Assembly (NCBI GenBank): GCA_023436885.1 | Contig: JAEZHI010000019.1 | Location: forward strand, 62,001 to 126,000 | Length of the DNA: 64,000 nucleotides | Source: Pseudomonadota bacterium | GTDB taxonomy: Bacteria > Pseudomonadota > Alphaproteobacteria > Rhizobiales > Pleomorphomonadaceae | Reading direction: 5' to 3' | In this document: in pieces, positions 8,207 to 16,142 of the stretch | How positions within the stretch are numbered: the first letter of the stretch is position 1 | Layout of the letters: each line of letters opens with the position of its first letter | Position numbers and translations under genes: made by a program | The notes under the pieces: generated by a model | Seen by the model: only the letters and a program-made list of their open reading frames with translations | Told to the model about the DNA's origin: nothing | The model's database searches: none

Positions 8207-9700
8207 GTGGACCATCTGACCTTCCCACCCATCCTGACCTCGGCCGCTGGGAACGCAGCCCCCGGTGCCATTGCCGAGACAGACATTCGTAATGCTCAAT
8301 TTCCTGAGAACTTCATCTGGGGCGCCGCCACTGCCGCCTACCAGGTTGAGGGCGCCTGGAACGAAGACGGCAAGGGCGAGTCCATCTGGGATAGATTCGC
8401 TCACACCCCTGGCAAGGTGCGGGGCGGGGTGACCGGCGATGTCGCCTCAGACCAATATCACCGCTATGAGGAAGACGTTTCGCTGATGCGAAAGCTCAAC
8501 CTCAAGAGCTATCGCTTCTCCATATCCTGGCCCCGCATCCAGCCCAACGGTACAGGCGAGCCAAACATGAAGGGGCTCGACTATTACAGCCGGCTCGTCG
8601 ACGCGCTGCTCGCCGCTGGCATTCGTCCGTGGTGCACGATGTATCATTGGGATCTGCCGCAGGCGCTGGAGGACCGCGGTGGATGGCCCAATCGCGATCT
8701 TGCGAGCTATTTTGCTGATTATGCCGGCATTCTGGCAAAGCACCTCGGCGACCGCATCACGACGTGGGCGCCGTTCAACATGCCTTGGGCCATCGCGTAT
8801 ATGGGATATGCGGCCGGAGCTTTTCCGCCATGTCGGACCAGTTTGCCCGATTTTCTCAAAGCGGCTCACACGCTCGGGCTTGCACAGGGTGAGGCGCATC
8901 GCGCCGTCAAGGCAGCCTCGTCAAAGGCGAGCTTTGGTAGCGCCTACGAGATGGCGCCCGCCTATCCGAAGACGGACAGTGAAGCGGATCGGGCGGCGGC
9001 AGCGCGCTATCACGCCATGAACAATGTGTTCTTCCTCGAAGCGGCCATGACCGGTCGTTATCCAGACGCCTTCGTGGGAGAACCACCGCTGGAGTTGATG
9101 GGGTTCCGCCCCGGCGACGAGAACATCCTGAAGGCGCCGCTCGATTGGATCGGCCTTCACTACTACACACGTCGCGTCGTCTCCGACGCCAGCCAGGAAC
9201 AGCACTTCGGCGGCGGCAGCTTCAGCGGCACGGAGATCGAATCGGCCGGGCCCGGGGGCCGCGACCCTTACACTCGCTTCAACGCAGAGATGCCCAAAGA
9301 GGGGCCGCTCACCGAAGCGGGCCTCGAAATCTGGCCACGCGGCATCTATGATCTGGTGACCCAGATCTCTCAAGAATACAAAGGATTGCCGATCGAGATC
9401 ACCGAGAGCGGATGCAGCTATCTTGATGCACCCTACGACGAAGCCGACGGTCGCATTCCCGACATCAGGCGCATTGAATGGTATCGGCAGGTGCTCGCGG
9501 AACTCGCGCGAGCGATCAAGGACGGCGCAAAGGTCCGCGCGTTTCACGCCTGGACATTGCTCGACAATTTCCAATGGGGAGAAGGCTACACCGAGCGATA
9601 TGGGCTGATCTACACCGATTTCCGTAGTCAGAAGCGCACGATCAAAGACTCGGGGTTATGGTTCAGTCGTGTCGCCGCCACCAATCGGCTCGACTGGTAG
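8207..9700 (+). CDS. GH1-family protein with altered active site
   Basis: A 497-residue glycoside hydrolase family 1 protein, full length. Family landmarks are present: FIWGAATAAYQVEGAW, YRFSISWPRIQPNG, YHWDLPQALED, and the nucleophile motif ITESG with Glu400. The acid/base motif, normally NEP, reads NMP (Met192; codons AAC ATG CCT), and two other pocket positions differ from the norm: DNFQW (Gln456 for Glu) and GLHYY (His318 for Asn). It may therefore be inactive, act as a transglycosidase or on substrates with good leaving groups, or bind sugar only. It starts at GTG 8207 after AGAAAGGA. It is not next to a transporter; the active-looking paralogue is at 12563-13900. Confidence 0.92.
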   Translation: MDHLTFPPILTSAAGNAAPGAIAETDIRNAQFPENFIWGAATAAYQVEGAWNEDGKGESIWDRFAHTPGKVRGGVTGDVASDQYHRYEEDVSLMRKLNLKSYRFSISWPRIQPNGTGEPNMKGLDYYSRLVDALLAAGIRPWCTMYHWDLPQALEDRGGWPNRDLASYFADYAGILAKHLGDRITTWAPFNMPWAIAYMGYAAGAFPPCRTSLPDFLKAAHTLGLAQGEAHRAVKAASSKASFGSAYEMAPAYPKTDSEADRAAAARYHAMNNVFFLEAAMTGRYPDAFVGEPPLELMGFRPGDENILKAPLDWIGLHYYTRRVVSDASQEQHFGGGSFSGTEIESAGPGGRDPYTRFNAEMPKEGPLTEAGLEIWPRGIYDLVTQISQEYKGLPIEITESGCSYLDAPYDEADGRIPDIRRIEWYRQVLAELARAIKDGAKVRAFHAWTLLDNFQWGEGYTERYGLIYTDFRSQKRTIKDSGLWFSRVAATNRLDW

Positions 9701-9743
9701 CGGCCAACCTGTCGAAGTGTGCGCGAGGGGCAACTGCCATCAT

Positions 9744-9980
9744 TCAGACGGCAACTGCCAAATCGGAACTCAGACCGCTCTGGCTGAGACGCGGCCCCAG
9801 ATCCTTCTGGCTGGCAACATGACGAGCCGCAGCTCTCTGGGCCTCAGCAACCGAACCGTAGAGTTCGCCATCGAGATCCCAGACGTCGTACTTGACGGCA
9901 ACGAAACGCACCTGATCGCCGACCGGCGCAGCAACGGCAACGGCCCTTCCGGCCACTTCAATAACAATTGGCTTAGACAT
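9744..9980 (-). CDS. Conserved small protein of unknown function
   Basis: A 78-residue protein beginning MSKPIVIEVAGRAVAVAAP and continuing VRFVAVKYDVWDLDGELYGSVAEAQRAA. It has no signal peptide or membrane helix. The pattern (a short beta hairpin with EVxGxxV, then FxAVK and LDGxxFxSVxxAxxA) is one I associate with short hypothetical proteins of Rhizobiales. The start at 9980 is supported by AGGAGAG eight bases upstream; the longer open frame upstream lacks such a site. It is convergent with the GH1 gene, their stops 43 bp apart. Confidence 0.65.
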   Translation of the reverse strand: MSKPIVIEVAGRAVAVAAPVGDQVRFVAVKYDVWDLDGELYGSVAEAQRAAARHVASQKDLGPRLSQSGLSSDLAVAV

Positions 9981-10442
9981 AGCAAAGCTCTCCTGGCCTA
10001 GCGCCTGTGGCGAGACCATCATCCTGTCGATTACGTTTTTCGTGAAAAGTGTCAGATGCTCAGCAAAGACACATTCGCCATTGGCGTTTCGAGCCAAGAT
10101 GATTGGGACGGATCGTCGAACGGCATACATTCGTTCGCGCGGTCCGCGTGTTCGAAATGTTTGTCATTTTGACCTCCTTTCCCAGGAACGAGAGAGCATT
10201 TCTCTCTGGGACAAACCGATACTGATCAACAACGACCGAAATGTGACGCCATCCAATTAGGCTTTGGTCTCATTCCCAAGACGTCGCGAACCAATCCCGC
10301 TTGTCTTGTAGTTAACATGCCATAAGTGGAGTCGACGCTCCAGGAACGAAATATCAAAGTCAGGCACATTCGCGTGAAGGGATTCCCCGGATCCTACGCA
10401 ACCAGCACGAGCCAGCCATGGAGACCACTCTCCCAACGACGA
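9981..10442. other. Intergenic region with one possible small ORF
   Basis: No large gene is supported here. The only coding signal is a 35-codon frame on the minus strand with a strong ribosome-binding site, listed separately. An open frame at 10042-10260 on the plus strand starts at GTG with no ribosome site and looks random. A partly paired stretch (GAGAGA with TCTCTC, flanked by TCCCA/TGGGA) spans about 10180-10212. Confidence 0.5.
10060..10167 (-). CDS. Possible 35-residue small protein or leader peptide
   Basis: The ATG at 10167 on the minus strand follows AAAGGAGGTC, one of the strongest Shine-Dalgarno sequences in the window, with five-base spacing. The frame runs 35 codons to TGA at 10060. 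The product is Arg/Thr/Cys-rich (starts MTNISNTRTAR, ends CLC) and resembles nothing I know. Just upstream on the same strand is the GAGAGA/TCTCTC hairpin at about 10180-10212. The 78-residue gene follows 79 bp downstream on the same strand, so this could be a leader. Evidence is the ribosome site only. Confidence 0.35.
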   Translation of the reverse strand: MTNISNTRTARTNVCRSTIRPNHLGSKRQWRMCLC

Positions 10443-10688
10443 TCACGCCCCATGCCGTCGCCAGCGATTGTAGCGACGTAACGCCCAAACCTCCGCCCGG
10501 CGCCTCAATCGACGAGCCAAGGGCGAATCGACTGAGAGAATGACGAGACCGACCGGAATCATCCAGAATCCGACCACAGGCAGGAAGCCAACAAGCCCCA
10601 TGGCAATGAATGCAAAGCCCATGGCGACGCGGAGAAACCGGCTTTTCGGCAGCCGGACCGTTCGCCCCCAGAGCTTTACCTTCGACAT
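10443..10688 (-). CDS. Small membrane protein (PGPGW-like)
   Basis: An 81-residue protein with two closely spaced hydrophobic segments (FLRVAMGFAFIAMGLVGFLP and VVGFWMIPVGLVILSV) joined by a tight turn and followed by a strongly basic tail (ARRLRRRAEVWALRRYNRWRRH). The layout resembles the putative transmembrane PGPGW family. Function unknown; the basic tail suggests a cytoplasmic, lipid- or nucleic-acid-facing end. GAAAGGTAG precedes the ATG. No operon partner is apparent. Confidence 0.65.
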   Translation of the reverse strand: MSKVKLWGRTVRLPKSRFLRVAMGFAFIAMGLVGFLPVVGFWMIPVGLVILSVDSPLARRLRRRAEVWALRRYNRWRRHGA

Positions 10689-10900
10689 AGGCTACCTTTC
10701 GTGTCCGTTGAGTTTCCTCCGCGAACCGGTCCGGAACAGATAGGAAAGCGCGCATCTGTTTTCAAAGATCCCGACCCGGATCTACGGGGAAATGCTGCCC
10801 AGCGAAGGAAAAATCCTTTCCCGCTCATAACGTTAGGAACGAGATATCCACGTTTCTCAGGCTTTTCGCTTCACCACTGCATTTTCTTTTCGAAGGGGCT

Positions 10901-10928
10901 TTGCAAACCGAAACAGCTTTGTTATACG
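10901..10928 (+). promoter_or_regulatory. Probable promoter of tRNA-Asn
   Basis: TTGCAA (10901-10906) and TATACG (10923-10928) are separated by 16 bp and lie just upstream of the tRNA-Asn 5' end at 10947, consistent with a sigma-70 promoter. Confidence 0.45.
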
Positions 10929-10946
10929 CACCGCCACCGAAGCTGT

Positions 10947-11022
10947 TCCGCGATAGCTCAGTTGGTAGAGCAGGTGACTGTTAATCACCGGGTCGTAGGT
11001 TCGAGTCCTACTCGCGGAGCCA
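10947..11022 (+). tRNA. tRNA-Asn (GTT)
   Basis: A 76-nt tRNA with encoded CCA. The acceptor stem TCCGCGA pairs with TCGCGGA, the D arm is GCTCAGTTGGTAGAGC, the anticodon loop CTGTTAA gives GTT at 10980-10982 (asparagine), and the T arm is TAGGTTCGAGTCCTA. Confidence 0.97.
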
Positions 11023-11101
11023 TCGGTTCCCCAAGAAAATCAATGTAATAGAGTCGCAGTGTCGTGTTGTATTTGCGACGTTGTGCGTCTGCGGTTTTTC
11101 C

Positions 11102-12262
11102 TTACATCGGGATCGAAAAGAAGCTGTCGATGGCTAGCGCCGCAGCTCCGCGTGCCCAGGCGTCATCGTTCCAGAACTCAACGAACACCTCGGTGTTGCG
11201 CTGGAAGTTCTTTTCCTTGAGCGTGGCTACCAAGGGATCGAGCAGAGCCGGGCCGAACTGCACCCCTTCGCCGCCGATCACCATCGTCTCCGGATCAAAC
11301 AGACTGGCAAAGGTAGCCGCCGCCGCGCCAAGTCGTCGACCGGCGGTATCGAGAATCTCTTGGGCTACCGGATCGCCCTCCCCAGCCAATCTGGCAAGCG
11401 ACGGTGGGTCGATGCTTCGATCCGAGGGTCGCACGATGCCATAGGCATTCAGTATGGCCGGTAGAGATGTCACGGCCTCGAGGCAGCCGAGCCGGCCGCA
11501 CTCGCAACGCGGACCGCCCTCGACCACTGTAAGGTGACCGATTTCGCCTGCGCCGCCGTAGCGACCGCGCAAAAGCTGGCCATCGACGATCATCGCCGCA
11601 CCGATACCGCGACCGAATGAGAACACCGCCAGCGACGAAGCCTGTCGTCCTGCGCCGAACAGATGTTCAGCGAGCGCAAAGGCGTTGACGTCGTTATCGA
11701 CCCAAACGGGCGTTCCGGCCAGGTCCGAGATCAGCACGGCGATCGGAACATCCTTCCAGCCAAAGCGATCGCATCGCAGGCAGACACCTCGTTCGGCGTC
11801 GTGCTGGCCAGGCATGGCAAGACCGATACCGATCAACCGCCCCTTGTCCTGACCTGAGCGTTCGAGAAGAACCGCGAGCGCGTCGGCGATAGCCTTGGCA
11901 ACAGCGTCCGGCGAGCGCGCATCGACTTCAGATGTGAGGGTGTCGATCACGTTGGTGCCGAGATCGGTAAGCGTCGCCCTGAGGTTATGCTCCATCAGCT
12001 TGACGCCGAGAGATACATGACCAGCGTAGTTGAGATCGAGCCTCGTCATTCGGCGTCGGCCACCGTCGGCGACGGTGTCGCGCTCAGTGATGACCTGCTG
12101 TTCCAGAAGCTCCGACGAAACGTAGGAGATCGCCGCCGGACTAAGCCCCGTGGCGGCAGCGATATCGGAGCGTGCCGTAGGGCCATGCCGGCGCAAATGA
12201 TTGAGGAGCAGCAACCGGTTGAGGGTGCGCGAAGTGCTCTGGTTCCCCTTCAGCGAGGGCAT
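11102..12262 (-). CDS. ROK-family transcriptional repressor
   Basis: A 386-residue ROK (NagC/XylR) regulator. Residues about 10-70 form a winged HTH (SRTLNRLLLLNHLRRHGPTARSD then GLSPAAISYVSSEL). The C-terminal sugar-kinase-like half carries the ROK zinc motif CECGRLGC and the GxGxG-like phosphate loops, so it probably senses a sugar or glucoside. It is divergent from the GH1/ABC operon, which it very likely represses. Two copies of TTTCA-N10-TGAAA lie in the shared region (12303-12322 and 12513-12532). Ligand not determinable; cellobiose-like glucosides or glucose are guesses. Confidence 0.92.
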   Translation of the reverse strand: MPSLKGNQSTSRTLNRLLLLNHLRRHGPTARSDIAAATGLSPAAISYVSSELLEQQVITERDTVADGGRRRMTRLDLNYAGHVSLGVKLMEHNLRATLTDLGTNVIDTLTSEVDARSPDAVAKAIADALAVLLERSGQDKGRLIGIGLAMPGQHDAERGVCLRCDRFGWKDVPIAVLISDLAGTPVWVDNDVNAFALAEHLFGAGRQASSLAVFSFGRGIGAAMIVDGQLLRGRYGGAGEIGHLTVVEGGPRCECGRLGCLEAVTSLPAILNAYGIVRPSDRSIDPPSLARLAGEGDPVAQEILDTAGRRLGAAAATFASLFDPETMVIGGEGVQFGPALLDPLVATLKEKNFQRNTEVFVEFWNDDAWARGAAALAIDSFFSIPM

Positions 12263-12302
12263 GAAGACGCTTCCGTTCCAAGGAGCATTTGGGCTCCGTT
12301 CG

Positions 12303-12322
12303 TTTCACTTATAGAAATGAAA
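12303..12322. promoter_or_regulatory. Putative ROK operator 1
   Basis: TTTCA-N10-TGAAA, 20 bp, about 40 bp upstream of the ROK start codon. It has the same half-sites and spacing as the copy 210 bp away near the GH1 gene. Suggests autoregulation. Confidence 0.55.
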
Positions 12323-12512
12323 GACCATGTAATTCAACAGCTCGGTTGTTTCCGGATGGTTGGAAAGGCGTAATAGCGGAGCCTTATCAACATTGTGAAA
12401 TGGAGCGCAGGCGGCTGAAATCCGCCTCCTTTCCTGCTCTTTCGCATGAATATCCCAGATCGCCACGAATAAATTTTGGGCTTCAAAATTATCATCCTTG
12501 ACTCGATGTACA

Positions 12513-12532
12513 TTTCATTTAATTAATTGAAA
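12513..12532. promoter_or_regulatory. Putative ROK operator 2
   Basis: TTTCA-N10-TGAAA with the palindromic core TTAATTAA; only one symmetric pair of positions mismatches across 20 bp. It lies 30 bp upstream of the GH1 ATG, where a bound repressor would block the operon promoter. Confidence 0.6.
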
Positions 12533-12562
12533 CGTATCCAGTCATCAACGGCGGTTGTTAGA

Positions 12563-13900
12563 ATGCCTCGTTCCACTCGCGCGCAATTTCCCGGAGATTT
12601 CAGGTGGGGCGTATCCACCTCCGCCCTGCAGATCGAAGGCGCTTCAAACATCGACGGTCGCCGTCCGTCGGTGTGGGATACGTTTGCAGCCGAGCCAGGT
12701 CGCATTCGGAATGGTGACAGACCGACGCAGGCCTGCGACCACTATCATCATCTCCCGGAAGACCTCGATCTCATCAAAGCGCTGGGGGTTGGTGCCTATC
12801 GCTTCTCCGTCTCCTGGCCGCGCATCCTGCCAACAGGAACTGGCGCGGTGAACGAGGCTGGCCTTGCCTTCTACGATCGTCTGGTCGACGGGTTGCTGGA
12901 GCGCGGCATCGAACCCTGGCTAACACTCTATCATTGGGACCTGCCGCAGCCGCTCGAAGATGTCGGCGGCTGGCCTCGCCGGGAGACCGCCCTCGCCTTC
13001 GCCAATTTTGCCGACGTGGTGTCCCGCCGCCTCGGCGACCGCGTCAAGCATTGGATCACTCATAACGAGCCCTGGTGCAGCACCATAAAGGGATACTATG
13101 AGGGTGAATTCGCGCCCGGAAAGCGCGATCTTGCGGCAGCCATTCAGGCCACCCACCATGTCCTGCTGTCGCATGGTCTGGCGTTGCCGGTGCTCCGAAA
13201 CAATGTCGCCGATGCGCAGTGCGGCATCGCGTTGAGCCTGCATCCGATCCATACCGCATCGGATTCCGAAGCCGACCGCCTCGCAGCCATCCGCCATGAT
13301 GGCCTTCGAAACCGCTGGTTCCTCGATCCGCTGCACGGCCGAGGCTATCCGGAAGATGTTCTGCGCGAACTCGGCATTGCCGCGCCGAAGATTGAGCAGG
13401 GAGATCTCGCAGCCATCGCCGGGAAAACCGACTTTCTCGGCATCAATTACTATTTCCGCGAGATCGTTGCCGACGATCCCAAGGGCGGCCCGATGCGGTC
13501 ACGCGTTGTCGAAGCCGAGACGGCAGATGTCACTGGCTTTGGCTGGGAGGTCTATCCCGCGGGACTGACAGAACTGCTTCAGCGTGTCACGCGGGACTAT
13601 CAGCCCGCTCCTATCGCCATCACGGAAAATGGCGCCACCTATCCTGACGAGATGAGCGCCGATGGCGCGGTCCATGATGAAAAGCGCGCCCTCTACATCC
13701 ATCGCCATATCGATGCGCTGCGCGGGGCAATGGACGGCGGCGTTGATCTCATTGGCTATTTCGTCTGGAGCCTGCTCGACAACTTCGAATGGGCGGAAGG
13801 CTATTCCAAGCGGTTCGGCTTGGTTCACGTCGACTTCGCAACCCAGAAGCGGACCATGAAGGACAGCGGCCACTGGCTCGCCAGCTTCTTGAAAGGCTGA
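12563..13900 (+). CDS. Beta-glucosidase (GH1)
   Basis: A 445-residue GH1 enzyme hydrolysing beta-glucosides, probably in the cytoplasm since no signal peptide is seen. Both catalytic residues are present: the acid/base Glu169 in HNEPW and the nucleophile Glu355 in ITENG. The glycone-binding motif DNFEW near the C-terminus is also intact, unlike in the paralogue at 8207-9700. I start it at ATG 12563; a TTG-started extension would run into the operator palindrome. It is first in an operon with sugar ABC transporter genes and is divergent from the ROK repressor, which points to uptake and cleavage of a glucoside. Confidence 0.93.
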   Translation: MPRSTRAQFPGDFRWGVSTSALQIEGASNIDGRRPSVWDTFAAEPGRIRNGDRPTQACDHYHHLPEDLDLIKALGVGAYRFSVSWPRILPTGTGAVNEAGLAFYDRLVDGLLERGIEPWLTLYHWDLPQPLEDVGGWPRRETALAFANFADVVSRRLGDRVKHWITHNEPWCSTIKGYYEGEFAPGKRDLAAAIQATHHVLLSHGLALPVLRNNVADAQCGIALSLHPIHTASDSEADRLAAIRHDGLRNRWFLDPLHGRGYPEDVLRELGIAAPKIEQGDLAAIAGKTDFLGINYYFREIVADDPKGGPMRSRVVEAETADVTGFGWEVYPAGLTELLQRVTRDYQPAPIAITENGATYPDEMSADGAVHDEKRALYIHRHIDALRGAMDGGVDLIGYFVWSLLDNFEWAEGYSKRFGLVHVDFATQKRTMKDSGHWLASFLKG

Positions 13901-13970
13901 ACCAGCCCAAGCCGAAAAGTGTTGGAGGGGCCCGAAGGGAGAGTATCGGGCCGCGAAGAAGGAGGAGAAA

Positions 13971-15197
13971 ATGTTCACGAAACTTGGAGTGCTTGGCTCG
14001 GTCATGGCCTTCGCCCTGACGACCACCACGCCGGTATTTGCCGGCACCGCCGAGGTCATTCATTGGTGGACCACCGGCGGCGAAGCGGCGGCGCTGAAAA
14101 TTCTTGTCGACGCCTACCAAAAAACTGGCAACACCTGGAAAGACAATCCGGTGGCTGGTGGCGAGGCAGCTCGCATGGTGGCGCGGACGCGCATTCTCGG
14201 CGGCGATCCGCCGACCTCGATGCAGTGGCAAGTCGGCGCGCCGCTGATGGCACTGGCCGAGGAAGGTCAGCTCAACGACATCGACGCTGTGGCTCAGGAT
14301 TGGGACAAGCTGCTGCCCAAGGTGATCGCCGACAACGCCAAGTTCAAAGGCAAATACGTCACCGCACCCATGGACATTCACGGCCACAACTGGCTGTGGG
14401 GCAACCAGGCCGTCCTCAATGACGTCGGCATTCCCATGCCCAAGACCTGGGAAGAGCTGATCGCCTCTGCCGACAAGATTCGCGCTAAGGGCTACATTCC
14501 CCTCGCTCTCGGTGGCCAGTCCTGGCAAGAAATCTTCGTCTTCGAGAGCATCCTGCTCGATGTCGGCGGACGCGACTTCCTGACAAAGATCACATATGAC
14601 CTCGATGATACGGCGCTCCGCAGCCCGGAAATGCTGAAGGCCTTCGAGATCTTCGCCAAAGTGCGCGACCTCGTCGACCCCGGCAGCCCGAGCCGCGACT
14701 GGAACATCACCGGCGGCCTGCTGATCAACGGCAAGGCGGCCTACATGATCATGGGTGACTGGCTGAAGGGCGAGTTCGTGGCGGCCAACAAGGCGCCCGG
14801 CAAGGACATCGCCTGCGAGGTCTTCCCGGCTGGCGGCAAGACGCTGGTGTTCGGCACGGACGCCTTCGCCATGACCGCCGTCAAGGATCCGGCCGCTCGC
14901 GAAGCGCAGCTGGCCCTTGCCAAGACCATCATGGATCCGGTGGTGCAGAAGGAATTCAGCCTGCGCAAGGGTTCGATCCCGCCGCGTCTCGACATCGACA
15001 AGACAGGTTTCGATCCCTGCGCCCAGATCGCCATGGGCGAAGCGGCCGAGGGCCATCTGTTCCTCGTCCCGGACAACGTGACCGACGCCACCGGCATCGG
15101 CGCGCTGGTCGATCAGATGACCACCTTCCTGCACAGCAAGATGACGCCGCAGGAAGGCGTCACGGCCATGGCCGATGCCATAGCCGCGACCCGCTGA
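13971..15197 (+). CDS. Sugar ABC transporter substrate-binding protein (GtsA-like)
   Basis: A 408-residue periplasmic binding protein of the extracellular solute-binding family 1 (UgpB-type). The signal peptide ends at TTPVFA. The segment EVIHWWTTGGEAAALKILVD with DNPVAGGEAARMVARTRILGG closely resembles glucose/mannose binding proteins of the Gts type, so glucose or a glucoside is the likely ligand. It lies 70 bp after the beta-glucosidase, with a GGAGGAG ribosome site, and is followed by two permeases and an ATPase. Its own strong ribosome site fits the need for an excess of binding protein. Confidence 0.92.
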   Translation: MFTKLGVLGSVMAFALTTTTPVFAGTAEVIHWWTTGGEAAALKILVDAYQKTGNTWKDNPVAGGEAARMVARTRILGGDPPTSMQWQVGAPLMALAEEGQLNDIDAVAQDWDKLLPKVIADNAKFKGKYVTAPMDIHGHNWLWGNQAVLNDVGIPMPKTWEELIASADKIRAKGYIPLALGGQSWQEIFVFESILLDVGGRDFLTKITYDLDDTALRSPEMLKAFEIFAKVRDLVDPGSPSRDWNITGGLLINGKAAYMIMGDWLKGEFVAANKAPGKDIACEVFPAGGKTLVFGTDAFAMTAVKDPAAREAQLALAKTIMDPVVQKEFSLRKGSIPPRLDIDKTGFDPCAQIAMGEAAEGHLFLVPDNVTDATGIGALVDQMTTFLHSKMTPQEGVTAMADAIAATR

Positions 15198-15269
15198 TAG
15201 GATTTCGACAAGATGGGCCGGCGGGGAAACCGCCGGCACGCCTCCGATCCGCGAAGCGAAGGCACGATC

Positions 15270-16142
15270 ATGCGCAGATTTCTCCAGCGGCACGTGTCGC
15301 AGGTCGCCCTATCGCCGTCCCTGGCGCTGATCGCGATCTTTCTCTACGGCTTCATCGCGTACACAGCCGCCGTCTCCACGACCAACAGCAAGGCCTTCCC
15401 GCGCTTCGACAGCTTCGTCGGCCTGGAGCAGTACTGGCGCCTTTTTCACACCCCTCGCTGGCACGTCGCCTTCACCAACATGTTCCTGTTCGGTGGGCTG
15501 TTCCTGCTGGTCACCATCTCGCTTGGCCTGGTCATCGCCATCCTGATCGATCAGCGCATTCGCGCCGAGAGCTTCTTCCGGTCGATCGTCATGTATCCCA
15601 TGGCGATGTCCTTCGTTGTGACCGGCATCATCTGGCAGTGGCTCCTCAACCCCACCCTCGGCATCGAGGTCATGGTGCATCAGCTCGGCTTCACGAGCTT
15701 CCTCCTCGACTGGTTGACCAACCCGGATACCGTCATCTGGGCCTTGGTGGTCGCCGCCTTCTGGCAGGGCTGCGGTCTCGTCATGGCGCTGTTTCTCGCC
15801 GGCCTGCGCGGCATCGACGAAGACATCTGGAAGGCCGCTGCGGTCGACGGCATTCCCAGTTGGCGGGTCTACGTCTTCATCGTCATACCGATGCTGGCAC
15901 CGGTGTTCCTCACCGTCGTGGTGCTGTTGTCACTGTCGATCGTCCGCGCTTTCGATCTCGTGGTCGCACTGACCAACGGCGGCCCCGGCGTGTCGTCCGA
16001 TCTGCCGTCGGTGTTCATGTTCGACATGGCCTTCCGCCGCACCAACCTCGGCCTGTCGGCAGCATCGGCGGTGGTCATGCTCGGCACCGTGCTGGCGATC
16101 CTGATCCCCTATCTCTACGTCGAAACGAGGGAGCGCGCCTGA
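15270..16142 (+). CDS. Sugar ABC transporter permease 1
   Basis: A 290-residue inner-membrane permease with about six hydrophobic helices, of the MalF-like class of carbohydrate uptake transporters. The EAA loop that docks on the ATPase is visible as EDIWKAAAVDGIPSWRVYVFIVIP. The start at ATG 15270 follows GAAGG; an in-frame upstream start lacks a hydrophobic or conserved lead. Its TGA overlaps the ATG of the next permease by one base, implying coupled translation. Confidence 0.93.
   Translation: MRRFLQRHVSQVALSPSLALIAIFLYGFIAYTAAVSTTNSKAFPRFDSFVGLEQYWRLFHTPRWHVAFTNMFLFGGLFLLVTISLGLVIAILIDQRIRAESFFRSIVMYPMAMSFVVTGIIWQWLLNPTLGIEVMVHQLGFTSFLLDWLTNPDTVIWALVVAAFWQGCGLVMALFLAGLRGIDEDIWKAAAVDGIPSWRVYVFIVIPMLAPVFLTVVVLLSLSIVRAFDLVVALTNGGPGVSSDLPSVFMFDMAFRRTNLGLSAASAVVMLGTVLAILIPYLYVETRERA

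Larger units (their letters stand above)
12263..12562. other. Divergent control region of the glucoside operon
   Basis: A 300-bp stretch between the ROK gene and the GH1 operon with no gene. It holds the two operator-like palindromes listed separately and a short hairpin (AGGCGG/CCGCCT near 12410-12428). No clear consensus promoter stands out. Confidence 0.5.

Noticed and set aside
10042..10260. 72-codon plus-strand frame starting with GTG
   Set aside because: No ribosome site and no recognisable sequence; it overlaps a better supported minus-strand small frame.
7945..11022. Possible genomic island between tRNA-Cys and tRNA-Asn
   Set aside because: No integrase, no duplicated tRNA 3' end and no composition shift; only a GH1 gene and small genes lie between.
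13749..15293. 514-codon minus-strand frame over the sugar-binding protein gene
   Set aside because: The plus-strand frame has a signal peptide, strong ribosome site and family match; the antisense frame has an Asp/His/Gly-rich composition typical of GC-rich shadows.
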